A stretch of DNA of 64,000 nt, from the NCBI RefSeq assembly GCF_035222375.1, contig NW_026946363.1:7254001-7318000 (forward strand), given 5' to 3'. Position 1 is the first letter of the stretch. The number at the start of each line of letters is the position of its first letter. The translations under genes and the position numbers were made by a program. Positions 28,621 through 39,942 of the stretch are shown here, piece by piece. The notes beneath the pieces are model-generated. The model was not told the DNA's origin and did not search any database. It saw nothing but the letters and a program-made list of their open reading frames with translations. The DNA comes from Podospora pseudocomata. Lineage: Eukaryota; Ascomycota; Sordariomycetes; Sordariales; Podosporaceae.

Positions 28621-31600
28621 AAGGGAAAGCAAAACAGAGACAGTGTACGAAGCTTTAGAAGCCGCTCTGGGACGGCTGGAATCGTTGGATTTTGTTTGGT
28701 ATTACAGCAGACTCTGGCATGTCTGATAATCTCAGAACTGGCGATGCCGTTGCTGGCATTGCCGTCAGTCAGTGAACACACTACCCAAGAAGTCCTGTAC
28801 TAACCATCGCTCCTTTCCACTCTAGAGTACCTTCTCCTTATACCATCGCTCCTATCAATCTGTCAGTATTTGTCCATTTCATCGTTGTTTCCCAACCACG
28901 TCACCCCTACCCATCTTGACTCCTCCTTCCTCCCCAGAGAGGTATTGCACGTGTCTCACAGAAAACACACTCCTTTCAATTTACCCCAAGGTAGGAACTC
29001 CCTACCCCTTGTTCTGTTTCTGCACTTTCCTTCTTAACCAACACTTGATGCGGCTCTTGACACCTTACGTCTGGTCACAGCCTTCTCACGATAATTCCTC
29101 ATCCTTACCCTCAGCTCTCGACCTCACCCAAGCCTCCAAGCCTCCAAGCATCGGACCGCGCACCTTGCCTTCCCCACGTTTTCCCTCCCGCAATAACGCC
29201 AACCATTCTTCTCTCTCTCCAACATGTCCAGCAAATCCCATTTCCCCGGTGTGTGCGCGGTGTGTGCCCAGTTAAAATGGCATGCGCCAACACTGCATTA
29301 ATGCCCTACCTTCCCATAACATGCGGAACATGCAAAACTGGCAAACACACCTGCCAACCGCTCAATACATGCAGCCCCCCTTCCCGACGGCCCGCGTCCG
29401 CCTACATCTCTGGTCTTTGCCACAGTCTACTGCTGTTTACTGCTGAGTCTAGAACTGCTGAGCGATCTGTGTCAATCGCAGCGCATTTCATCCTATAATC
29501 GTGAGGACTATGACGGCAGGAGTACAGTCATCAATCATAGACGTCACCGCCACCATGATTGACAGTCACACAAGCCCTACGAGGTAGGAAGCTATTGCGC
29601 TAGGCATCTCCGGCCTCATCAATCTTTTCGGCTCATGAACTGCACCGGGAGACTGAGTGCGAGACCTAATGAATGTATTGAAGCGGCGTAGGCCCACCGC
29701 ATGGAACACTCGGATTGCTTCCCTATGTCGTTGCGGGCTCAGCCGTTGTGACACCGGACACTGAGTGAGAGGCTATGTGTAAGCCTGCAGGACCTCTTCC
29801 ACATATCCTCAATGCGGCCGGTTTTTGTTTCTTCGAGCCTCGACTCCCGCATCATCGTGAGGTGCTGTCCATCGATTGTTGGCTGAACCAACACACATCC
29901 AATCCAACAAGCCAATTCAGTTTCCAATGTGGACGAGAGGGGGGAAAAGGGGCAATAATGTCATGTGAACCGCCTCCCCCCATCCCTTGCGTCAACAGCA
30001 CTTTTTGAACACGTCACGACGCAGCTTTCACAGACGTGGGAGGAAATGTGTGCGCGGGTAGACTCCCCGGTCTATGAGATAGATGATGGTGGCTTTGGGG
30101 AGGGAAATGGGTATTACCCCTTCAAAACTCCAAGTCTGCAACTTACCACCCTCCCGCTCCTGCAGTGGCACATGCCACACCAACATTGACTTGTCCACCA
30201 TTGCTCTTTGGCAGAGAGAGAACAATGGGGGTTGAAAAGAAAAACTGAGAGTTTGCTGACCTCTCTTTCTTTCTTGTTTCTCTCAGATCGCACATAGCAT
30301 GGTTGGCCCATGGTTCATGCTGTGTCACCACCCCTCAAGCTTACCACTCCTACACCCTCAAGTTCGACTCGAATTGACCGGATATGATGGGAATGGGGCA
30401 CTTAATGTCCGTTCCGGTTTTCGGTGAGTGTTGCCGTCTAGGTCGTGGGGGCAATCAATATGAAGAAGGCTCGCAACCTGTAAGGAAAACAAAAACACAA
30501 AACGGTAGATGACAAAGAACATAGCCACACATGCACGTCTAGAAACGCCGATATAACACTCTGATTTCATTTTTTGTAGATCTTATTTACTTTGTAATCT
30601 GAGTAAGCTGTCATACTCGGTTAGGAGACAGGTCAATCACCCAGATTCCTATCCATCAAGTTCGAAAATTCCCATGTTCACAGATCTCGATCAGAGACAC
30701 TTTTGGCGAAACTCTATGAGCAAGTGGCACCCTTTCGCACCGAGTCCCGACGACACAATGGTATGACCTTGAGGGACATAGACAGACAATGTGGCGTTGA
30801 TCCCCCCATCATAGCTAACCCCTCCTCGATCGCCACGGGATGGAGGGACTGGTATACCGTCGAACGGGCGACAAAAAAGGTGCAAGGTTTCATCAGCCTA
30901 CCTAGCCAATCCAGTTGGGTGCGAAGAGATGTTTTCCCTCCCGGATTACACACGACTCGAACGAATCGGCATCTTCCAAAACCCATCAACCGGCAAATTC
31001 CCCTCCCTCAAAACCCAATGAGATAAGTAGCGCATGCAGTCGCAACCCTCTCCTCATGGTTCGACAATCCCCCCTGTATAAACCACTTGTATCCTTGGCT
31101 GGTTGATGCGATCGCGGATTGTACCCCAATGGAGGAGAAGCAAAAAGGCAACGTTGAACAGAAGGGTAGCACGCAAAAAGCTCGAGAGGGTGCGATTCTT
31201 CGAGATTCCGAGTTTTTCCCTCGAGGCCCACGAGGCAGTTCTTCAAAGGTCCTCAGTGACAAAAGGAAAACCTTGCATCGAGCGAGGCAGAGGAGACTTC
31301 CACGAATCATGTCGTGCCAGCGACCACCTGCATTCATTGGCCAGCAGACAACCATTTATCGAAACCCAACCCACACCTTTCGGCGTCGAGAAGAACAAGA
31401 GTGAGAAGGGCGCGCTTACGCTTCGCTCACGTGTTGGCGCATAGAAAAGTCTTATGAACAAACAGCACCGAGGTGTGGTAGTTGTGAAGTGAAAGGTGTA
31501 AGATATGTCATGTATCTCCCTGCGCGAGGTAAGGTATGCAACCTTGACAGGATCATGTGCTGGAGAACCATTGGCCAATAGTCTTTGGCGGCCGCAGACG

Positions 31601-34600
31601 GGAAAGAGGTGGTAAAAAAGTTGCAGCTACTTGCAGGTGCTTGATAACGGCTCATGACATTTTGACAGGAATCAATATGTCTGTAGCCGCCAGAGGTTGG
31701 ACAAAAAAGCCTCGAGAAACTCCATGACAGGAGGGTCCCATGCCCCATGCCGTCTTCTCGCCCTTGTCGCACCTTTAATAGTCAAGACAACTACTTCGCC
31801 TCGCAAGCGACAATGACTTTCCGTGATGACCCGCTGCCAGAACGGTCCAGGCTCGGATATCTAGGTGGACATTGGAAGGAATACCCAAAGCGATCAACCG
31901 TGAGACCTGTCATTGGGCATCGGCACCAATTGCGTCAGATGCGTCACAAGCAGCAATTCCTCTGTGAACGAGCGGACGGCCAAGTGCGCTGCCACCCGCA
32001 GCTGGCCTCTTGCTGGTGGTACACTTGTACGCGTCTAGGTCATGACCGAGCCATCAAGGAGGCAAATCGCAATGCACAGGATCATCACCTGTCACGCCGG
32101 TCAAGGCTCAGAGAGCCTTTCCAAACCATCGGGTGCGGCATTCGAGGATAACAAGGGCACCATCCGACAACTTGGATGATCACAGATGGTGAAGGAGAAC
32201 GGCCTTCTTTAGACCTCGACAGTCAACGTCAGCTGAGGAGACTTCGCATCAGCTTGTGTGGCAGAACTCTGGGTATGAGGTGACCAGTCCACGGGAGATC
32301 AGACGAGATCCTCCACACATCCACATGAAATAGCCGCGTTTCCACGGCAAATCAACAGAGACCAGTCTCATACACTTGATCGCCAGGAGCCCCATCCAAA
32401 GCCCTTTCGCGAGCTCGCGCGCCTGTCCCCAAACACCGAGCTACGGTGAAGTCAGGGCAGTTTCTGTATGAGGAAGATATGTGCTCATCACTCCCCCCCG
32501 CCCGCTCCCCCCCCCCGCGGCGGGATGACACCGGCAGCAGCCGTGATGGATGGGCATCTGAGACATAGGAAAACCTCCCCGGACAGATTTGATCTGGTCG
32601 CCTTCTTTCACCCCAGATTCAGGCGCCAAAAGCGATCCCTGGGAATCATCAGTCAGCCCGCAGTCCACCTCGCAATGTCAGCATTTTGGGTAGTGTCTCC
32701 CCAGTGATACGGGTCTCTTCGGGCAGCAGGACGACAGAGCGGAGCCATGTTGCGAAAGCCTTGCAAATGAACAGATAAACAGCCCCAGCTCGCGAATGGC
32801 ATCAAGGAAAGAAGCGTTGTCGGCCACGTGCTGGCGTGCTGGGGTTGGTGTTGAGGCCCGATATGTTGACGAATGAACACTTGACACAAGTCAACATAAA
32901 AAGAATGGCGGACGCTCAATGGTCCTGGCCTGCATAGGGGAACAGTCGCTACTCCATATGCGGAGAATAGCCCACAGCGCCAAGCTCTAAACGGCCATCT
33001 CAAGACTTTGGCCAGTGAGCAGATCTGGACTGAGGTGACTTGGTCGCTGCCAGCTCGTTCAACTCTTTGAAGAGGTTGGGCTCGGCGAACAGACCATCTC
33101 ATGCCATGACATGCTGCCGAGCAAGTAGTCTTCGCCGACCGGAGCATCCACGCTTGCGATGCCGTAACAACCATTCTCCGAGAAACACAACGCACAAGTG
33201 AGCACGGCACTAGATAGCTGGCCCCTCGTTGTCCTTGTTGAAGCTGTTGATCTTCCAAACATTCAAGCTTCAGCTTTGGACAAGTCCCACAACAAGACAG
33301 TGGGTGTTCTATCTTTCAGCGGGAGACCGTGCGCTCATTGGCAGCAGATAGCCCAGGTGGGCTGGGCATGGCTTTCCCGAGGTCATTGACGTTCAATTGG
33401 ATGGTGATAGTTGCATCGTTGAGTAAGTGGTGTGTTCATGAGAAATCCGTCGTCGGTGGTTGCAGGCCTTCCCCACGATTTGGTCGCAGCCAATGGGGCC
33501 CAGATGGCCTATGCAAGCCTCGATTCCCGTCCCCTCACGCGTTGCCCACCCTTTCACCACAGCTTGTGCCTTTGAGCTTGGGACTCAGTATGGTTGGGCT
33601 CCGTCAAAGGTACCGGCGTCGACAGGCGCTTCTGGCGTTTTTTCTTCCCGCTGATGCAGCTGCCACGTACAGCCTGTTGGTGAGGACTGTGGCTGGTGAC
33701 GCCCTGCACTCTCTGGTCCTAGGGGACGTCGCCCGTGTTGCCGTGCTCTGTTGTTCAAGGATATCCCAGCAAGGTAGTTTTGAGAATGCCATAATAGCCG
33801 CCATATGCAATTCTCTGATCAGCCAAGCAGATGTCGTTGATAACATTCAGAAATAGGGGTTGTGGTTACGGCGACGTCCACGGCATCGGTTGACTAGAAG
33901 AAACGAGAAGGGACCAGGAAGCCAGCCGGTTTGCTACGAACGCTTCGTTGTCCATGTCCACCATTTGCTGCAAGAATAGGATATCTCGACATGACTGCTG
34001 TGTTGTTGGAATGAAGTGCAATCGAAACGATGCCGTCCTTGTCGACAGTGCAACGCAACGCAGCGTTACCTTGGGCGATGCTGCAGAGACATTACGTCGA
34101 TGACCCGGGATGTCTGCTGCCAACCGCAGCAGGATGACTGATGCTGTCAGGATGGTGGACTTGGAGACATGCAGGATTTGCGTGTGCCCGTATTTCGAAC
34201 GTGCCCGTGACAAAGCCAGCTGATGTGAACGGTTCGTCGCACATCTTTGTGGTTGTTCGATGAGAGAGGTTTGGAAAAAAATGCTCCGGCTGTAAAGTAA
34301 GGAAAAAAAATGTTTCAGTGCAAGAGCAGCAGCTGCCGCTCAAGTCCGAAGAAAGTGTCAGCGTCATCCCATTGAGAATGATCCCTTCCTGCAGTGTCAG
34401 GAGGCCAGAATGTTAGGGGACCCTCCGAGCGTTTGGCACTGTCCCAACAGCCCACGGTAGCTGCATGAGTGGCATGTTCCGGCGTTACCAGTTTGGTGTC
34501 TTTTCCCTACGCCCCCACGTGGACCTCTACCTGGGCGGGGGGCATGAGCGACTTTTACGAACTGCATCTACAGATTCGGTACGCAAATTGGAGTTTGGAT

Positions 34601-35098
34601 TGAAGGGAACTATCAAACGGTCCTCCTCACTCCTCCCACGCACCAAGTACCACATGAGGATTCCCAATGGGGAGATGCTGTGAAAGGTGGACCAATCGTT
34701 ACCGTGTGCTTATGGATACTTTCTGGCCAATGACGACGGCGCACCAATCACAACTCACCTGCCACGTCCTGCATCTCTGCAAGTGGCTGGTGATGGTGAA
34801 GCACAAATGGGCGGATGAGGGCGATGGCATGTACTGCCTCTATGTGCACCTCATCTGCCCGTCTCCGATGACCGCACCATCCTGGCTGGTCTGGGGCACG
34901 AAGGGGGGAGGTCCGTTTTTCCTGAGCGTTCTATGCAGCAGCATTAATGGGGTTGCACCAGGCTCTTTTACATGGTAGGAATTCTTAAATCACGACGCCC
35001 CCATCCATCGACCTGAAGTGCTTCTACACTATCTGGGTCCCATATGATCTGTCAACCGCTAGTGAAGCATCCCAAGACACTTCATCCAACGCCGCGAC

Positions 35099-35158
35099 GC
35101 ATCAACGTATCAACGCATCAAGGCATCTCTGCTTCTGCTTCTGCTCCTGCTCCTGCTT
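35099..35158 (+). repeat. Short tandem repeats ahead of the 35.7 kb gene
   Basis: Three copies of an ATCAACG-like unit (35101-35121) are followed by a CTKCTK triplet run (ctgcttctgcttctgctcct and on, about 35128-35158). They lie in the likely promoter/leader of the gene at 35715. Confidence 0.75.
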
Positions 35159-35714
35159 GTGCGTCTACATCTGCACAACCCACCTGTTCACTTTTCTGCC
35201 GCCCCGAATCTATTTGTTCGTTCGACCTGTCAAGGATTCAAAGCAACCACGGCACCTCAGCAAAACGCACGACGCCAGCTCCCCGCGTTTAATGCCCGAC
35301 CTAACCTAAGAAGTTACCTGACACCTGCAGACCCCGAACAACGCAGCTGCAACCCTGTCTCTGTAGTTGCAGCCCCCCCCTTGGCTCGACTCCGGCATAC
35401 TATTCCGGACCCTTTCCAATTCCCAAGGTCTTCAACGGTGCTGAGCTCGCTGCCGCCCAATCCGCCATCCCCTGGATATTGGGTCACTTTCTATAAGACC
35501 ATCCTGAGCCCCCACCGGCCCTCCAAGCTCGGGACCCCCCTTTTCTTCCCCACTTCACCATCAAGAACAGCAACAACAACAGCCATAACTCGGACATCTC
35601 GTCTGAACAAACCCCTCACCTCTTTTCCCCCTCACGCTCTCACCACCCTCCCCACCCCTTCTTCACTCTACTCTCACCACCTTCTCACACACACACCCCT
35701 CATCATCCTCCAAT

Positions 35715-37222
35715 ATGCCTCCTCCTACTACCCCCAAAAGGCAAACACGCTCAAGTCACTCCTCCACCAGCCAGGAATCTCGAAATAGGAGGAGTAACGA
35801 CTCATATGGCTCTAACTCAACTGCGCCCACCTCCCTCTATACCTCGCCCCGTCCCTCTGGCTTGAAGCGCTCCCCCGCATCAACAGGAAGCAGTGGTACG
35901 TCCAGGAGTTACGACTACCGAAACGATGTCAGCCCTACCACTTCCCTCGACTCGCGCTCCTCCGTCGAGACATATGCCTCGACGACAGCTTCATCTGAGG
36001 ATATTGCCACCCTGGACGACAAGTCGTTGGACTACGAGTACAACAGCATCCCGCCGCTTCCCGTGTACCGCCGCGAGCTTGTCGAGCCCAATGTCCGCCC
36101 TTCAACCCCCCAAGACTTCGCCAAACTCTTCCCCTCGCTCAACCGCCTGACAATTCGCCATGATGAGTTTACTTCCGACGGAAACATGAACTTGCGGATC
36201 GACACAGTGGTGACGGGACGGAGGAGAACGGCCATCCAGCTCTTCCATCTTCGCATGTACGATCTGGCCAAGCGGGAATTCTCGCTTCGTCGGTACTCGA
36301 GGGATTCTGGTCGCGAGGTTTGCAACTCGAAGCGCAAGTACACTGAGCCGGGCGCTCCTTCGAGGCCCCAATCCAGGGATCACAATGAGAGGCCAACGCT
36401 GAAGCGCTCCATGTCGACCGCGATCAAGAACTTGGGTGGTGGAAAGCCGGCTATTCGCCGCGCGAAGTCGGGCATGGCAGCCTTGGGCCGCCCTGGCACG
36501 GGCTACTCATCTTCCGATGCCGATGATGAGATCTTCCATGATCGGAGCAACTTGTCTCGTCTGTCACTCGATCATCACAAGGCCCAGAGGCCGCAGCCTA
36601 CCAACACCATCAAGCTTGAGTTCAGCAACTATGCCCGCGTGGATGTGCATCGTCGGGGCAGCAAGAACAACAAGCGCTACGAATTTGAGTGGTGGGGCCA
36701 CAAGTACAGCTGGAAGCGTCACTTTGACAAGCAGCTGAACTCGGTGTCCTTCCACTTGATCCGAGACGGGAACTCCAGCGCGCCGGTCGCGCATATCGTT
36801 CCCGAGACAAGGTCTCCCAGCCAGGTGCTCGCTGACGAGAACGCTGGTGGCTGGGTGCCTCCTTGCTTCATGTGGATCGCCGATGAGACCATCGTGGATG
36901 CCATCACTGATGTTGCCGAGTAAGCTTTCTTTCCACCTCCTGAATTTTGTACACGGGCAGCTTGCTAACTTGATTCCTCAGTGTCATTATGTCTACCGGG
37001 CTCATGACTCTCGTGGATGACTGCATCAAGGAGCGATGGCAGACCAAGAAGGTCCACCACATTCCCGTTCCCTTGATTCACAAGACGGTCAGCTTTGAGA
37101 ACATCAACCCCAGGGCTATCATGCAGAGCATTTTCGGCCGGCGGCACTCCCACTCAAGTGACCGCCCGCCCTCGGCACCATCGAGCCCTCTGCGATTCGC
37201 GAATCCCGTGCCGGTCTACTAG
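35715..37222 (+). CDS. Uncharacterised fungal protein, two exons, possible tubby-like beta fold
   Basis: Exons 35715-36919 and 36982-37222, intron 62 nt (GTAAGC ... GCTAAC ... CTCAG), product 481 aa. I do not recognise a named family. The first ~115 residues are Ser/Thr/Arg-rich and disordered (RQTRSSHSSTSQESRNRRS). Two beta-rich blocks follow: residues ~145-230 (LTIRHDEFTSDGNMNLRIDT, then FHLRMYDLAKREFSLRRYSR) and ~297-400 (TIKLEFSNYARVDVHRRG, YEFEWWGHKYSWKRHFD, APVAHIVPE), separated by a basic linker with RSMSTAIKNLGG. The pattern of a membrane-lipid-type beta barrel split by a linker suggests a tubby/LURP-like fold, but this is a guess from appearance. Exon 2 adds a helical segment (STGLMTLVDDCIKERW) and a Ser/Pro tail. 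No signal peptide or membrane helix. Real gene: high confidence; function unknown. Confidence 0.8.
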
Positions 37223-39942
37223 ACCGACCGACTGCACACTTTGAGCTGCAGTCTTTTTTTGAACTTTTTCCTTGCCACCGGCAATGTCATGTACTCGGGC
37301 CGAAAGGCGGTTGGATGTGGTTGGAACACCCTACTTTCCGGCTTTCCTTCTCCCTGTCAGTGGTTTTCGGCGCCCGACACAGCTGCCACGTGTTGCTGCC
37401 CAACCACGAGACGGACAGGTTCCCAAAGTTCTGGGAACCCATAAGGAGAACATGGCGACGCCTCCTTGATCTGAGATGGTTGAGAACACGGGGCACCGAT
37501 GACGACATTTCGCCTCTTATTTCCCTTGTAGAGTTTTCCGTGTGTTTTTTCATTCTTGTTCTATATCTGGGCCCTTTCTTGTTTTTCTTTTCACTATCTT
37601 GTCTACATTAAAAAGCGTTTTTCGTTGTGTCATTTGCCCTTTGGCTGCTATTATTATCACTACAGCGATTTCTTGTTTGTTTTTCTTTTTTTTAAAGGGA
37701 CTAATCCGGGTCAGCATGGATGTTTAATGGAGATGGCGTTTCTTTTTGTTTTCTCATCATCATTCATCACCAACAGACACTTGGCGAAAAGGGGGGACAG
37801 GCGCACTCAACACACACTCTCACAAACGCATATGGAGGGGAATGATTGGGTATGGGATAGGTTGTCGGCAGCATGATGACAAGGGGAGTTTTTCCTTTTT
37901 TTTTCTTCTTTTTTTCTGACATCTATTTGGGTATTTCATCATGATCATGGGCATCTACGGTAGCATTTCTTGGAGCATTTCACGTTGTTTTTTACTCTTT
38001 TCTTTTTTTCATCTTTTTGTTTTTGTTGGAATATGGGCTTGGATGGTGGTGGAATGGCGTGTTATGATGGAAATGGAAATGATATGAATTGGAGGAGGGG
38101 GATGAACTCACATGATGGGGATGACTTGTACTGGCATACATGCGTGCCTCTCACCAAGGCCTTTACTTTCTTTCTTGCACTCTAACCCAACTACTCTCCT
38201 CTCACGGGGACGAAGGCAGTCACAGATGGACAGAAACATCAAAGCATTTTCTTTTGTCGATACATATACAACAACTATACATACATACCAACACAACATT
38301 AAAACATTCATCAATATGTTTCACGTTTTGGCATTTGCATGGAGTTGAGATGCGGTGATAGGTATATATGCATGTCTGGTGAGGAGGTTTTGGAAACGGG
38401 TAAAAGGTGGATGATGATAGAATGATAGCTATATGATAGATAATTGCTGCAAAGACAACGGAAAGAACTAGACAGAATGACTTGGCCGCTTGTGTGTTCA
38501 TCTCATGTTTGTGACAGGAACTTGACTGAGTGCTTGGTGTGAGTTTGAGAGCAGGTGCTCTGTGCTCTGTGGCTGCTTCCCAATTGGGAAGGCCAGAGTT
38601 TGTGTAAGTGCGCAGCGCTCGGCAGCCTCAAACTCACACTCAACCCTTCACTCACTCACTTGCCCAATTGACTCCCAGTTAACCACTACACCAAACCCAG
38701 TTGATGAGCTCTTCAAAAAACCGAGATGATATGCCAGGTTTTAAAAGCACGTTCAGCCAACCTAGACATGATCTAGTTCTGTCAACACAGCAACACAAAC
38801 TCGCCCATAATGGAAACTATGCCCAACCCCAGCGCCTTGTGTACATCCATCACGAGGACAGGGTTGATAAAAAGACAAATAAATGTCAGTGGGTGAAGCT
38901 CTGTCTCGACCAAAAAATGACCGAGAATTCTATCAGCCCTTTCCGCCAAAATCTGCAGACATCAGCCATCGCCATCGCCACCAAAAGAACCATCCGTCCA
39001 TTCCCAAACCCCAAAACATCTACCTGGCGAGAACCCTTTCCGGATGCCCGAACCCGAAACCAGCTCCGCCATCAACCACAGTGTGCGCATTGTTGAGAGC
39101 CAGACTCAACACCACTCCCCCCGCCACATCTCCACCTTTTCTACATGGCCAGAAACCACATCCCCCAATGTTGAGCCCTATACCCCACAACAACACCCTC
39201 CAAGAAAATTCCCCCCATTCGTCCGGTGCCCTCGTAGTGTTGTAGATCCCCAACTCCCACGCAAGGTCTTCCCGATCGCGCTGACTCGTACGGCAAACCA
39301 AGTACCTGTACCTTTCTTTGCTGCCCACCCCATCATCCATCATCCCCAAAATTTCCAAAACAAGGGGACCCTTGGAAAACGCCACTTTGTACACACACCC
39401 TTTCCGATTTCCCCTTACCCAGGGGCTTTGCTTGTCTGACACCCAGAGTGCCCACAAGAGCAAGTTTCATGACATTTCATTGCGGGGAAAGAGACGTCAG
39501 CTTCTCGAAGCCGCCGTTGGGACTTTTGTAGGCGGGCCTCAGGAGGTTGTCTATTGCTGTTGTTCGCCATCAAGGGGTTGCAAATAACTTCCCATAACAA
39601 CACAACAACGCAACGCAGCGCAACGCCAACACGTTTTACGGCTTGTACCGCCCACAGGCTCTATTTCTCCTCTCCTGTAAAATCTTATGACTTCTAAAAA
39701 CCGATAAAAACCAAACCAAACCAAACCAAATTCCCAAAAACGCTCCGTTAAACCGCCTGCCCATACATGACACGCATTACAAAAATGTGCGGGTTCATCA
39801 AAGAGTAAAAAGAAAAAATGTACAACATCTACAATGAGAAAAAGAAAAAGTTCCATGCAGCCATGCTTTGATAGAGAAACCGATTTTCCTTGCCATTTCC
39901 TTTTCACATTATCGTCCCATCCACCCATTAGTTTGAATTCAT
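37223..39942. other. Intergenic, 35.7 kb gene to FAS1 3' end
   Basis: 2.7 kb of convergent 3' flank. 37500-38010 is T-rich with poly-T runs on the plus strand, typical of 3' UTR/terminator DNA. The rest (38.0-39.9 kb) holds only small frames with no recognisable content. Confidence 0.5.
39711..39730 (+). repeat. (CCAAA)4 tandem repeat
   Basis: Four perfect CCAAA units about 210 nt downstream of the FAS1 stop codon (the gene is on the minus strand), so in its likely 3' flank. Confidence 0.9.

Larger units (their letters stand above)
27492..35714. other. 8.2 kb stretch without a recognisable gene
   Basis: Between the THO2 stop and the start at 35715 I find no frame with a recognisable domain or convincing intron-exon structure. 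The longest open frames (minus 32653-33258, 201 codons; plus 31747-32151, 134 codons; plus 33329-33856, 175 codons) look compositionally random. The first ~600 nt are probably the THO2 3' UTR, and the last ~700 nt a C-rich leader of the next gene. It contains the GTGTTAATG-type repeat below and a C/G homopolymer-rich spot near 32490-32520. It could hold long non-coding RNA, very divergent small genes or regulatory DNA. Confidence 0.6.

Noticed and set aside
32653-33258. Minus-strand 201-codon frame in the gene desert
   Set aside because: Composition looks random, no domain, no splice-supported extension, overlapped by comparable frames in other phases.
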